Assembly: GCF_003097235.1 (NCBI RefSeq)
Contig: NZ_QEQQ01000002.1
Coordinates: 310,001-374,000 of the forward strand
Reading direction: 5' to 3'
Length of the DNA: 64,000 bases
Source: Pseudomonas sp. CC120222-01a
GTDB taxonomy: Bacteria > Pseudomonadota > Gammaproteobacteria > Pseudomonadales > Pseudomonadaceae
The notes under the pieces are model-generated. The model was not told the DNA's origin. It did no database searches and saw only the letters and a program-made list of their open reading frames with translations. Position 1 is the first letter of the stretch. Each line of letters begins with the position of its first letter. Below, piece after piece: positions 41,473 through 50,839 of this stretch. Position numbers and translations under genes: made by a program.

Positions 41473-41920
41473 CCTTGCGCATGCCGATATGCGGGATGTC
41501 ATCCTCAAGGTATTGCTCACCCACCACTGCAAAGCCGTGCCGGGCATAGAACCCTTGCAGGTGCGCCTGCGCCGACAGATAGACCGGCGTCCCGTGCCAG
41601 CAGTGTTCGGCCGCTTCCAGCCCTTTCATCAGCAGTGGATGACCGAGTTTCAGGTCGCGCACCTCGGGTGAAGTCACCACCCTCCCGATGACCACATCGC
41701 CGCCCTGCGACTGCGGATCGAGCAGGCGCAGGTAGGCGACCAGCTTGTCGTCCTGCCAGCCCATCAAGTGCAGGGTGTCACCCGTCAGGTCCTGGCCATC
41801 GACTTCCTGGTAGGCACAGCATTGCTCGACCACGAACACGGCGGTACGTAGTTGCAGGATGGCGTACAGCTCATGCTTGTCGAGGTCGGAGTGATGCTTG
41901 CAAAGCCAGTGGATGGACAT
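41447..41920 (-). CDS. ElaA-type GNAT acetyltransferase
   Basis: A 157-residue acetyltransferase of the ElaA group, beginning IHWLCKHHSDLDKHELYAIL and then LRTAVFVVEQCCAYQEVDGQ. The acetyl-CoA region is VIGRVVTSPEVRDLKLGHPL, followed by LSAQAHLQGFYARHGF. Substrate unknown. TCAGGAG lies upstream of the ATG at 41920. It overlaps the convergent winged-helix gene by 26 bases. Confidence 0.88.
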   Translation of the reverse strand: MSIHWLCKHHSDLDKHELYAILQLRTAVFVVEQCCAYQEVDGQDLTGDTLHLMGWQDDKLVAYLRLLDPQSQGGDVVIGRVVTSPEVRDLKLGHPLLMKGLEAAEHCWHGTPVYLSAQAHLQGFYARHGFAVVGEQYLEDDIPHIGMRKVMDSPVLP

Positions 41921-42086
41921 GGGGTAACTCCTGATAGGGATGGCTGATCATCGCAAATTTTCAAAGCTCGGCCAAAATAGAGGCTAAATGACATTATTGG
42001 CCGCTGCCCCAGGCAACGGCTTTGTGTAATCTCATCTGCGAATCGCCTTCCACAGCGTGTGCCTCCCACTGCAAAAGGACTCCTGC

Positions 42087-42824
42087 ATGCGGCCACTGCT
42101 TTGCGCGTTAGGCTTGCTGGGTGTGTTCCTGGCAGCGCCTGCACTTGGCCAGGACAGGCTGCGGCTGGTGGCCGACAATTGGCCGCCGTTCACCGACAGC
42201 GCCATGCCAGGTGGCGGCTTGGCCACCAGCCTGGTCACCACGGCGCTGGCCCGCGCCGGTTATGCCAGCGGCTACGAGGAAGTGCCTTGGGCGCGGGCGT
42301 TGATGGGCATCGGCGAAGGGCGCTACGACGTGCTGATCAGCGCCTGGTACAACGACGCGCGCAAACAGATCGGGCAGTTTTCAAAAGGCTACCTGAGTAA
42401 CCGCATTCGCCTGCTCAAGCGCAAGGGCGACACGTTCCGCTACAAAAATCAGGGCGACCTCTATCCCTACAGCATCGCGGTGGTGCGCGACTACGCCTAT
42501 TCACCGGCGTTCGATGGCGATACCCGCTTGCACAAGGTGCAGGTGCGCAACTTCTCGACTGCCGTGCGCATGCTGGCAGCCGGCAGAGTGAACCTGGCCG
42601 TGGAAGATGAATACGTGGCGCGCTACAACCTGCAGCGCGAGCCACAGGATGTGCGCGAGGGTGTGACGTTGGAGGAGCCGCTGCTGGCAGAGAACAGCCT
42701 GCATATTCTGGTGAGCCTGAAGCACCCCGACCACCAGCAGATCGTTGAGCGCTTCGAACAAGCCATCGCCACGATGAAGGCCGATGGCAGCTATGCACGG
42801 CTGATGCGGCAGCATGGCTTTTGA
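42087..42824 (+). CDS. Periplasmic solute-binding protein, family 3
   Basis: A 245-residue exported protein. The signal peptide is MRPLLCALGLLGVFLAAPAL followed by GQ, and the mature chain begins DRLRLVADNWPPFTDSAMPG. EVPWARALMGIGEGRYDVLI and NRIRLLKRKGDTFRYKNQGD follow. It has the same W-PF/W-AL layout as the binding protein at 16503-17291 and could be a distant paralog. No transporter genes adjoin. The start at 42087 is chosen because it is the first codon of the signal peptide. Confidence 0.85.
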   Translation: MRPLLCALGLLGVFLAAPALGQDRLRLVADNWPPFTDSAMPGGGLATSLVTTALARAGYASGYEEVPWARALMGIGEGRYDVLISAWYNDARKQIGQFSKGYLSNRIRLLKRKGDTFRYKNQGDLYPYSIAVVRDYAYSPAFDGDTRLHKVQVRNFSTAVRMLAAGRVNLAVEDEYVARYNLQREPQDVREGVTLEEPLLAENSLHILVSLKHPDHQQIVERFEQAIATMKADGSYARLMRQHGF

Positions 42825-42830
42825 TCTCTA

Positions 42831-42930
42831 TCGCCTGTGCTGGCCTTTTCGCGGGACAAGCCCGCTCCTACAGGGGTACGCGATTCCTTGTAGGAGCGGG
42901 CTTGTCCCGCGAAAGGGCCAGCACAGGCGA
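42831..42930. repeat. REP inverted pair 6 with extended arms
   Basis: TCGCCTGTGCTGGCC at the left edge is mirrored by GGCCAGCACAGGCGA at the right edge, so the whole 100-base region is one near-perfect inverted repeat around two REP units (GCGGGACAAGCCCGC / GCGGGCTTGTCCCGC, with CTCCTACA instead of CTCCCACA). It sits between convergent genes and probably ends both transcripts. Confidence 0.9.
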
Positions 42931-42932
42931 AC

Positions 42933-45116
42933 TCAGGCCGCTGGAGCCTCTTTGATCAGGTGAGCTGCCAAGGTTCGCAATGGCCCCAGCTGCCGGCAGA
43001 TCAGCGCCAACTGTGTTTGCACCAACCGCTGGTGCTCATCCAGCTCTTCCGGCATCTGCTCCAGGGCATCGGCCAGCGCCTCTTCGGCATCACTGTGAAT
43101 CGCCACCGGCAGCTGCGCCGCCAGGCCATTGGCAATCTCGTCCAGGCTATTGGCCAGGCTTTGCCCGGCGCCATCGATCAACTGCTCCTGCACCTCTGCC
43201 GGCAAGGCCGTATCGCGGTGCGCACCTAACCCTGACAGGTAGCTGAGCAAAGTGTGCGACAGCACCAGGAAGCGGAAGCCGACGTCGGCCTCCTTACGGA
43301 AATGCCCCGGCTCCATCAGCATGTTGGCCAGTGTGGTCGACAGCGCCGCATCGGCGTTGTGGGCGTTGCGCCGGGCCAGGCGGTAGGCGAGGTCATCACG
43401 CTTGCCGTGGGCGTATTGCTGCATGATCTGGCGCAGGTACACGCTGGCGCAGGCCAGGGTGTTGCCCAGCGCCTTGTTCAGGCGCCGGCCCTGCCAGTCG
43501 GGCAGGAACAGGAACACCGCGAGGATGGCGATCAGGCTGCCGACCAGGGTATCGAACAGGCGCGGCAGGAACAGCCCATAGCCATCGCCGATCTGGTTGA
43601 AGCAGAACAGCACCATCAGCGTGATCGCTGCGGTGGCCAGGGTGTAGCGGGTGGTGCGGTTGACGAAGAACACCACGCCCGCAGCCACGGCGAACAGCGA
43701 CTGGATGACCGGGTTGGGGAACAGGTCGAACAGCGCCCAGCCGACGGTCAGGCCGATCGCAGTGCCGAAGATCCGCTGCACCAGCTTGCGCCGGGTGGCG
43801 CCATAGTTGGGCTGGCAGACGAACAGTGTGGTGAGGATGATCCAGTAGCCCTGGGTCGGGTGGATCAGGTGCACCATGCCGTAACCGATCGACAGCGCCA
43901 GCGGCAGGCGCAGGGCGTGACGGAACAGCAGTGAGGTCGGCGTCAGCTGGGTGCGCAGGCGCGTCCACACGTCCTTGAGGTTGCGAGGTGAGCGGTCGAG
44001 CAGGCTGCTGTCGCTGGCGTCGGCCAGGCTGTCGGGGTTGCTGGCAGCGCTGAGCAGGCGGTCGAGGGTCGCCAGGTTGGCGGCCAGGGCGCGCAGCGAA
44101 CGCAGCAGGCCGCGCCAGGCCGGGTTGCTCTGGATACGCAGGTGTTCAAGCGAGGCGTTGAGGTCTTCCAGGGCTTCGGCGAAACCGGACGCCAGCACGA
44201 AAGGCTGACGCAGGCGGATCGAGCGGGCCAGTTCCTGGCAGGAGGCCCCCTGTTTGCGCAGCAGGCGTTGGCAGCGGAACATCACATCGCTGTGGAAGAA
44301 CGCCTCGTTCAGGGCGTTGTAGGGGTAGTGCGAGGCACTGACCCGTTCGTGGATGTCTTGGGCCAGAAAGTACAGCTTGAGGTAGCGGCTGACTTTGGCG
44401 TTCGGCTGGCTGTTACCGACCCGGTGCAGGATGATTTCCTTGGCCGCGTTGAGCGCCGCCACCACCTTGCCGTTCTGCCGCGCCAGCTCCAGGCGCTGGG
44501 CCTCGACATCGAGGTTGCGGATCGGCTCGAACAGGCTGGCCTTGAGCTTGAGGTAGCTGCCGAGTTCGAAGAACAGCTTGGCCAGGCTCTGCTGCACCGG
44601 CTGGTTGGAAAACAGCGCCTGCCACAGCACCGAAAGCAGGCCGTACCAGGCAGCGCCGGCCACCAGCAGCATCGGTTCGTGCCAGAAGTCGGTGACCAGG
44701 CCGCCTCGCTGGTCCACGCCGATCATGGTGTACACCGAAGTGATCAGCGTCGCCGAGGCAATCGCGCCATAGCGCTCGCCCAGGGCGCCGAGCATGGTCA
44801 GGCCGAACGCGGCCAGCGCCAGGGCGATGGCGAAGATCCACGGGTAGGGGAACAGCAGCTCGACCGCCAGTGCGGCGATGGCAAAGCAGGTGAGGGTAAC
44901 GGCGAGGGCGCTGAGGCGGCCCTGCCAGCTGTCATCGGTCTCGGCCAGGGCACTGGCGATGATGCCGAGGAACAGAGGAATCAGCAGCGCCATCTCGTTC
45001 TGGTACCAGCACAGGGCCAGGCTGCCGGTGAGGGCGATGGTAACCCGGATGCTGTAGCTGAACTTGTCTTGGCCCCACAGGCGACGCAGTGACTGACGGA
45101 ACGAACTCGATGACAT
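42933..45116 (-). CDS. FUSC family inner-membrane protein (YccS-like)
   Basis: A 727-residue membrane protein with two hydrophobic blocks (residues about 20-160 and 400-530) separated by a large soluble region, the layout of YccS/YhfK and the fusaric acid resistance FUSC group. MVHLIHPTQGYWIILTTLFV and QPNYGATRRKLVQRIFGTAI mark the second FUSC block. It is thought to export aromatic acids or related compounds. It stands alone, without the AaeA-type adaptor gene. Confidence 0.9.
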   Translation of the reverse strand: MSSSSFRQSLRRLWGQDKFSYSIRVTIALTGSLALCWYQNEMALLIPLFLGIIASALAETDDSWQGRLSALAVTLTCFAIAALAVELLFPYPWIFAIALALAAFGLTMLGALGERYGAIASATLITSVYTMIGVDQRGGLVTDFWHEPMLLVAGAAWYGLLSVLWQALFSNQPVQQSLAKLFFELGSYLKLKASLFEPIRNLDVEAQRLELARQNGKVVAALNAAKEIILHRVGNSQPNAKVSRYLKLYFLAQDIHERVSASHYPYNALNEAFFHSDVMFRCQRLLRKQGASCQELARSIRLRQPFVLASGFAEALEDLNASLEHLRIQSNPAWRGLLRSLRALAANLATLDRLLSAASNPDSLADASDSSLLDRSPRNLKDVWTRLRTQLTPTSLLFRHALRLPLALSIGYGMVHLIHPTQGYWIILTTLFVCQPNYGATRRKLVQRIFGTAIGLTVGWALFDLFPNPVIQSLFAVAAGVVFFVNRTTRYTLATAAITLMVLFCFNQIGDGYGLFLPRLFDTLVGSLIAILAVFLFLPDWQGRRLNKALGNTLACASVYLRQIMQQYAHGKRDDLAYRLARRNAHNADAALSTTLANMLMEPGHFRKEADVGFRFLVLSHTLLSYLSGLGAHRDTALPAEVQEQLIDGAGQSLANSLDEIANGLAAQLPVAIHSDAEEALADALEQMPEELDEHQRLVQTQLALICRQLGPLRTLAAHLIKEAPAA

Positions 45117-45199
45117 GATGGCCTGCTAGGCAGTGATCGAATGAATGCATTGCAGCACGGCCAGCAAGAAGCGTTCCGTGCTGCTGAATGGATTCTACT

Positions 45200-46381
45200 C
45201 TACACGAACTGCGCAGCGGCGTTGGCAGATGCCCAGGCCCACTGGAAGTTGAAACCACCCAGATGGCCAGTGACGTCGAGCACTTCGCCAATGAAGTACA
45301 GGCCGGGGCTTTTCAGCGATTCCATGGTCTTGGACGACACTTCGCGGGTGTCCACGCCACCGAGGGTCACTTCCGCAGTGCGGTAGCCCTCGGTACCGGC
45401 CGGCACCACCTGCCAGTTCGCCAGTTTTTCGGCGATCTGTGCCAGTTCCGCCGGGGTGTACTGTTTCATCGGCTTGGACTCGAACCACTGCTCGGCCAGC
45501 AGGTTGGCAAGCTTGCGGGTGAACACCTCGCCCAGCACGGTCTTCAGTTCGGCGTTGGCACGCTCCGCTTGCATCTGTTGCAGCCAGCTCAGCGCGTCGC
45601 GGTCGGGCAGCAGGTTGATCTCCACCGTGTCGCCGGCTTCCCAGAACGACGAGATCTGCAGGATCGCCGGGCCGCTCAGGCCGCGGTGGGTGAACAGCAG
45701 GTTCTCGCGGAAACTGGTGCCGTTGCAGCTGGCCGTGCAGTCCAGCGAAGTACCCGACAGTTCGGTGCACAGTGCCTTTAGTTGGGGCTCGGTGATGGTG
45801 AACGGCACCAGCCCGGCGCGTGTCGGCAGCAGGGTGTGGCCGAACTGGCGGGCCACCTGGTAACCGAAGCCGGTGGCGCCCAGGGTCGGAATCGACAGGC
45901 CTCCGGTGGCAATCACCAGCGACTGGCAGGCGAACTGGCCGCCGCTGGTCTGCAGCAGGTAGCCACTTTCGGTCTTCTCGATGTGTTCGATGCTGGTGTG
46001 CATGCGGATTTCAGCGCCCGCGTCTTCACATTCGGCCAGCAGCATGTCGAGGATGTCGCTGGCCTTGTTGTCGCAGAACAGCTGCCCGAGCTTCTTCTCG
46101 TGGTACGCAACGCCGTGCTTGCTCACCAGTTCGATGAAGTCCCACTGGGTGTAGCGGGCCAGGGCCGACTTGCAGAAGTGCGCGTTGTGCGAGAGGAAGT
46201 TGGCCGGCTCGGTGTACATGTTGGTGAAGTTGCAGCGCCCGCCGCCGGACATGAGGATCTTCTTGCCGGGCTTGTTGGCGTGGTCGAGCAGCAGCACCCG
46301 CCGGCCACGGCGGGCGCTGAGCTGGGCGCACATCAGGCCGGCGGCGCCGGCGCCGAGGATGATCACATCGGTGGAGTGCAC
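45200..46381 (-). CDS. HI0933/YhiN family FAD-dependent oxidoreductase
   Basis: A 393-residue flavoprotein. The FAD-binding motif VIILGAGAAGLMCAQLSARR is at the N-terminus, followed by LLDHANKPGKKILMSGGGRC and NFTNMYTEPANFLS, both typical of HI0933. FTHRGLSGPAILQISSFWEA and the C-terminal GEVLDVTGHLGGFNFQWAWA are also family marks. Physiological reaction is unknown. The gene ends 83 bases after the FUSC gene start on the same strand. Confidence 0.92.
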   Translation of the reverse strand: MHSTDVIILGAGAAGLMCAQLSARRGRRVLLLDHANKPGKKILMSGGGRCNFTNMYTEPANFLSHNAHFCKSALARYTQWDFIELVSKHGVAYHEKKLGQLFCDNKASDILDMLLAECEDAGAEIRMHTSIEHIEKTESGYLLQTSGGQFACQSLVIATGGLSIPTLGATGFGYQVARQFGHTLLPTRAGLVPFTITEPQLKALCTELSGTSLDCTASCNGTSFRENLLFTHRGLSGPAILQISSFWEAGDTVEINLLPDRDALSWLQQMQAERANAELKTVLGEVFTRKLANLLAEQWFESKPMKQYTPAELAQIAEKLANWQVVPAGTEGYRTAEVTLGGVDTREVSSKTMESLKSPGLYFIGEVLDVTGHLGGFNFQWAWASANAAAQFV

Positions 46382-46420
46382 GGTTTTACCTCTTCAGAAT
46401 TGCCGGGGCTGCTTTGCAGC

Positions 46421-46527
46421 CTTTCGCGACACAAGGCCGCTCCCACAAGGGATTGCACAAGATCTGAAATTTGCGCAATACCCTGTGGGAGCGGCCTTGT
46501 GTCGCGAAAGGGCCGCAACGCGGCCCC
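46421..46527. repeat. REP inverted pair 7 plus dbpA terminator hairpin
   Basis: CTTTCGCGACACAAGGCCGC faces GCGGCCTTGTGTCGCGAAAG; the core is CACAAG rather than the CAAG/GCGGG form. Directly next to it GGGCCGC-AAC-GCGGCCC (46510-46526) forms a compact hairpin just past the dbpA stop codon, likely part of its terminator. Confidence 0.85.
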
Positions 46528-46535
46528 AAAATAGG

Positions 46536-47918
46536 TCAGACGATACGGACTTTCAGGGACCGGCCCTTGATCTTGCCGCTGTTCAGGCGCTGCATGGCCT
46601 GCTTGGCCAATGGCCGCTCCACAGCCACAAAGGCCTGGAAGTCGAAGATGGCGATCTTGCCCACCTGCTTGCCCGGGATCCCGGCATCGCCGGTCAGCGC
46701 ACCCAGGATGTCGCCCGGACGCAGCTTGTCCTTGCGCCCGGCTGCGATGCACAGCGTGCTCATCAGTGGCAGCAGCGGCTCGCCCTTGTTCTTCAGGCTG
46801 TCCAGCTGGTCCCAGCGCAGCGGGCTTTTCTGCAGGTCTTCGATGGCCTGGGCACGGTGGCCTTCGGCTGGCGCCACCAGGCTGACTGCAACACCTTTCT
46901 CACCGGCACGGCCGGTACGGCCCACGCGGTGTACGTGAATCTCGGCATCACGCGCCAGCTCGACGTTGATGACCATGTCCAGGCCGTCGATATCCAGGCC
47001 GCGGGCCGCCACGTCAGTGGCCACCAGTACCGAGCTGCTGCGGTTGGCGAACATGGTCAGCACCTGGTCGCGGTCACGCTGCTCCAGGTCGCCGTGCAGG
47101 GCCTGGGCGACGATGCCCTTGGCGGTCAGGTGGGCAACCACGTCCTCGCACTGCTGCTTGGTGAAGCAGAACGCCACGCACGATTGCGGGCGATAGTGGC
47201 CAAGCACACGGGTGACGGCTTCCAGACGTTGCTGCGGGTCGATCTCGATGAAACGCTGCTCGATCTGGTTGTCGGCGTGCAGGCTTTCGACCTTGACCTG
47301 CTGCGGCTTGCGCATGAAGTCGGCGGCCAGCTGCTCGATGCCAGCCGGGTAGGTGGCCGAGAACAGCAGGGTCTGACGACGCGAAGGGGTCTTGCCGATG
47401 ATGCTGGCGATGGCATCGAAGAAACCCATGTCGAGCATGCGGTCGGCTTCGTCCAGCACCAGTGTGTTCAGGCCGTCGAGCACCAGGGTGCCCTTGTCCA
47501 GATGCTGCTGGATGCGCCCCGGAGTGCCGACGATGATGTGAGCACCGTGCTCCAGCGAGGCGATCTGCGGGCCCAGCGACACGCCGCCGCAGAGGGTGAG
47601 GATCTTGATGTTGTCCTCGGCCCGGGCCAGGCGGCGCAGCTCCTTGGCCACCTGGTCGGCCAGCTCGCGGGTCGGGCACAGCACCAGCGCCTGGCAGCCG
47701 AAGTAGCGCGGGTTGATCGGGTTGAGCAGGCCGATGCCGAAGGCGGCGGTCTTGCCACTGCCGGTCTTGGCCTGGGCGATCAGGTCCTGGCCGCGCAGGA
47801 TGACGGGCAGGCTCTGGGCCTGAATCGGCGTCATCGAGGCGTAGCCGAGGGCGTCCAGGTTGGCCAGCATGGCGGTGGACAGCGGCAAGGTGGCAAAGGC
47901 GGTGGATTCGGTGGTCAC
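46536..47918 (-). CDS. dbpA: ATP-dependent RNA helicase DbpA
   Basis: A 460-residue DEAD-box helicase specific for 23S rRNA hairpin 92. It contains [51 protein letters not shown] and HRVGRTGRAGEKGVAVSL, then the C-terminal RNA-binding domain (ILGALTGDAGIPGKQVGKIA and KIKGRSLKVRIV). The GTG at 47918 gives the usual N-terminus TTESTAFATLPLSTAML; longer open frame upstream has no similarity. It acts in large-subunit assembly. Confidence 0.95.
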   Translation of the reverse strand: MTTESTAFATLPLSTAMLANLDALGYASMTPIQAQSLPVILRGQDLIAQAKTGSGKTAAFGIGLLNPINPRYFGCQALVLCPTRELADQVAKELRRLARAEDNIKILTLCGGVSLGPQIASLEHGAHIIVGTPGRIQQHLDKGTLVLDGLNTLVLDEADRMLDMGFFDAIASIIGKTPSRRQTLLFSATYPAGIEQLAADFMRKPQQVKVESLHADNQIEQRFIEIDPQQRLEAVTRVLGHYRPQSCVAFCFTKQQCEDVVAHLTAKGIVAQALHGDLEQRDRDQVLTMFANRSSSVLVATDVAARGLDIDGLDMVINVELARDAEIHVHRVGRTGRAGEKGVAVSLVAPAEGHRAQAIEDLQKSPLRWDQLDSLKNKGEPLLPLMSTLCIAAGRKDKLRPGDILGALTGDAGIPGKQVGKIAIFDFQAFVAVERPLAKQAMQRLNSGKIKGRSLKVRIV

Positions 47919-47982
47919 GAGGCGGGCCTGCGGTGCGAAGCGAAAAATGCCGCACAGTCTACCAGCCTCATGGCCATTCGCC

Positions 47983-49410
47983 CTACGACTCCATGTGTTG
48001 TTCCGGACGACGGGCACGCCTTCCGTCCGTCGGCGACAGTTGCAGGAAGATCGCCGCCGCCAGCATGGCCATCACGCCGATGGTGACGAAGGTCAGCTGG
48101 AACGCGCCCAGGGTGGTCTCCACGCCCTCGGCGCTACCTGCCGCGGTGAAACCGCCGAGCAAGGCACCGGCGCAGGCCACGCCGAGGCTCAGCGACAGCT
48201 GCGCGACCACTGACAGCAGGCTGTTGCCGCTGCTGGCGCTGGCGTCGTCGAGGTCGATCAGGGTCACCGTGTTCATCGCCGTGAACTGCATCGAGTTGAC
48301 CGCGCCAAGCAGGGCCAGTTGCACCAGCAGCAGGGCATACGGCGTCTGCTCGTCGACCAGGCCCAGGCTGGCCAGCAGGATGCCCAGCAGCAAAGTGTTG
48401 CCGGTCAGCACGATGCGATAGCCCAGCCGCTCGATCAAGGGTCGGGCGACGGACTTGGCGAGCATCGCCGAGGCGGCCAGCGGAATCATGCTCATGCCGG
48501 CCTGGGCCGGCGAATAGCCCAATGCTACCTGCAACAGCAGCGGCACCAGGAACGGCAAGGCACCGCTGCCCAGCCGCGAGAACAGGTTGCCGAGGATGCC
48601 GATGGCGAAGGTACGCACGCGGAACAGGCTCGGCGAGAACAGCGGCTCCGGGTCGCGCCCGGCGCGCAGCCAGTAGGCCGCCAGGCAGGCCATGCCGGCG
48701 AACAGCAGCAACATCACCCGCAGGTGCGGCAGGTGAAGCTCGCCCAGGCCTTCCATGGCAATGGTGATCAGCACCATCGCCGCGCCGAACAGGATGAAGC
48801 CAGGCGTGTCGAAGCGGGTGCGTTCAGCGCCGCGCAGGTCGGGGATGAACTTCCAGACTGCGTAGCAGCCGACCAGGCCAACGGGCAGATTGAGCAGGAA
48901 GATCCAGTGCCAGCTGAGGATCTCCACCAGCCAGCCGCCCAGGGTCGGGCCCAGCAGCGGGCCGAGCAGGCCGGGGATGGTGATGAAGCTCATGATCCGC
49001 ACCAGCTCGGTGCGTGGGTAGGCGCGCAGCACCACCAGGCGCCCGACCGGCAGCATCAGTGCGCCGCCCAGGCCCTGCACGACGCGGGCGAAGATCAGGA
49101 AACCGAGGCTGTTGGCCATGGCACACAACAGCGAGCCGAAGCTGAACAGCAGGATGGCGCTGAAGAAGATGCGCTTGGTGCCGAAGCGGTCGGCGATCCA
49201 GCCGGAGGCGGGGATCAGCAAGGCCACGGTAAGCATGTAGGCGATGATCACGCCCTGCATGCGCAGTGGGTCTTCGGCCAGCGAGCGGGCCATGGCCGGC
49301 AGGGCGGTGTTGAGGATGGTGCCGTCCAGGGACTGCATGAAGAAGGCGATGGCCACTACCCAAGGGATCCAGCGGGCGGTGACAGGGTCCAGCGGTGCGC
49401 GTTCAGGCAT
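47983..49410 (-). CDS. mdtD: MFS multidrug transporter, DHA2 family (MdtD-like)
   Basis: A 475-residue transporter with about 14 helices. LDGTILNTALPAMARSLAED in helix 1 and the WIADRFGTKRIFFSAILLFS motif A are typical of the DHA2 group, as is FARVVQGLGGALMLPVGRLV (motif C region). It exports drugs in exchange for protons in relatives; the substrate here is not known. The ATG at 49410 has GAGGAAG upstream. The mdtD symbol is by similarity. Confidence 0.85.
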   Translation of the reverse strand: MPERAPLDPVTARWIPWVVAIAFFMQSLDGTILNTALPAMARSLAEDPLRMQGVIIAYMLTVALLIPASGWIADRFGTKRIFFSAILLFSFGSLLCAMANSLGFLIFARVVQGLGGALMLPVGRLVVLRAYPRTELVRIMSFITIPGLLGPLLGPTLGGWLVEILSWHWIFLLNLPVGLVGCYAVWKFIPDLRGAERTRFDTPGFILFGAAMVLITIAMEGLGELHLPHLRVMLLLFAGMACLAAYWLRAGRDPEPLFSPSLFRVRTFAIGILGNLFSRLGSGALPFLVPLLLQVALGYSPAQAGMSMIPLAASAMLAKSVARPLIERLGYRIVLTGNTLLLGILLASLGLVDEQTPYALLLVQLALLGAVNSMQFTAMNTVTLIDLDDASASSGNSLLSVVAQLSLSLGVACAGALLGGFTAAGSAEGVETTLGAFQLTFVTIGVMAMLAAAIFLQLSPTDGRRARRPEQHMES

Positions 49411-49430
49411 GACTTCCTCGTTTGTCAGTG

Positions 49431-49510
49431 CCGGCCTCTTCGCGGCTAAAGCCGCTCCCACAAGGGTTATGCGACTTCTGTGGGAGCGGCTTTAGCCGCG
49501 AAGAGGCCGG
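49431..49510. repeat. REP inverted pair 8
   Basis: CCGGCCTCTTCGCGGCTAAA is mirrored by TTTAGCCGCGAAGAGGCCGG. The core is GCGGCTAAAGCCGC, a variant seen nowhere else in the window. The pair lies between the MFS gene start and the end of the PmbA-like gene. Confidence 0.9.
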
Positions 49511-49519
49511 CAAGTCCCA

Positions 49520-50839
49520 TCACAATGTCAGGGTCAGCCCTTTGACCAGCGCCCCCGGCAAATGGCTCGACCCGGTGCTGCGTTGCCCATAGGTGCTGGT
49601 CGACAAGATCATCTCGCGCTCCTGGGTCAGGTCCTCCAGCTGGCTGCCCAGCAGGCTGTACAGGCTGTCATCGAAACGCATGGTGCTCACCGGCCCCTGG
49701 ATCTCGCCGTTCTCCACCCAAAAGGTGGCGAAACGGGTCAGCCCGGTCATGCGTGCCGCTGGCAGGTCAGAGTAGTTCAGGTACCACAGGTTGCTGATGT
49801 ACAGCCCGGTTCCGAGCCGCTCAAGGATCTGCTCGCTGGGCAAGTTGCCCGGCGCCAGGCTCAGCGCGCACGGCGACTCGTAGCTGTCGGCGCCATTGGC
49901 CCGCAACTCGAATTCCGCTGCGCTGCGGGCACTGACCAGCCGCTGCATTGCATTACCCTGCTGAATGAGTGGCACGTCCAGGCGCGGTGAGCCCTCGTCG
50001 GAGAATGCCGGGCTCAGCGAGCCGCTGACCTGTTCGCTGAAGCTCACCAGCGGGTGCAGTCGCGCATCGCCGCTGTACAGGCGCTGCAGCGCGCTGTTGC
50101 CGGTGGCCAGGGCCTGTGCGGAAAAACCACCCCAGCAAAGCATGCCGGCGATCTCGTCCATGGCCGCTGGTGCCAGGTAAGCGCGGTAGCTGCCGGGCTT
50201 GAGGGTCACTGCCGGGCGACCGAGGAAACCCAGCTGTTGCCGAGCCAGGCGCAGGCGGGCGGTGAAGTCGTCGGCGCTCCAGAGTTGGCCGGCATAGTTG
50301 GCCTTCACCGCCTCGCCGTTTTCGTGGAACAGGCTCCAGTCGACGTTGAAACTGTTGGCCTGGTGCCAGCCAATCGCCCCGAACGAGCTGGCGAAGCCGC
50401 GGCAGATCGGGCCGGCGGCGTAGATGCCGACCAGGTCCAGGTCGCCGGTCTCGCGTTCGAGCAGGGCCAGCACTTCGTTCAGCGCAGGTAACGGCTGCTC
50501 CTGCTGGCTAAGGCTGTGCCATGCGCTTTCGTCCAGGCTCAGATACGGGTCGACGGCCAGCAATGGCAGGGTCTGGCGCAACTGCTCCAAGGCTGTAAGC
50601 AAGCGTTGCTGGTCAAGTTGCGCGTCGCCACTCAGGGTCACCTGCTGTTCCGCCTGGCGGCCATCGCGGATCAACCGCAGTTGCGCGCTGGCCTGGCTTA
50701 CCTCGCCAGCCTGGCGCACCTTGGCGTGGTTGAAACGCACGAATTGCGACTGCTCTGCACTGTAACCGAGAGTGAAGTGCTCGTCGGCCTTCAGGGCCTG
50801 GCGCACATCCGCGATCAGGGCTTCGAAAATGTGTTTCAT
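49520..50839 (-). CDS. PmbA/TldE-like protein of a TldD/PmbA pair
   Basis: A 439-residue protein of the PmbA (TldE) side of the TldD/TldE protease family. It has no HExxxH metal motif, as expected for the non-catalytic partner. GFLGRPAVTLKPGSYRAYLA and LYISNLWYLNYSDLPAARMT are family features, and the C-terminus ends LPGALVKGLTLTL. Its ATG overlaps the stop codon of the TldD-like gene (TGATG), so the two are translated together, in line with the known TldD-TldE heterodimer. Confidence 0.86.
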   Translation of the reverse strand: MKHIFEALIADVRQALKADEHFTLGYSAEQSQFVRFNHAKVRQAGEVSQASAQLRLIRDGRQAEQQVTLSGDAQLDQQRLLTALEQLRQTLPLLAVDPYLSLDESAWHSLSQQEQPLPALNEVLALLERETGDLDLVGIYAAGPICRGFASSFGAIGWHQANSFNVDWSLFHENGEAVKANYAGQLWSADDFTARLRLARQQLGFLGRPAVTLKPGSYRAYLAPAAMDEIAGMLCWGGFSAQALATGNSALQRLYSGDARLHPLVSFSEQVSGSLSPAFSDEGSPRLDVPLIQQGNAMQRLVSARSAAEFELRANGADSYESPCALSLAPGNLPSEQILERLGTGLYISNLWYLNYSDLPAARMTGLTRFATFWVENGEIQGPVSTMRFDDSLYSLLGSQLEDLTQEREMILSTSTYGQRSTGSSHLPGALVKGLTLTL

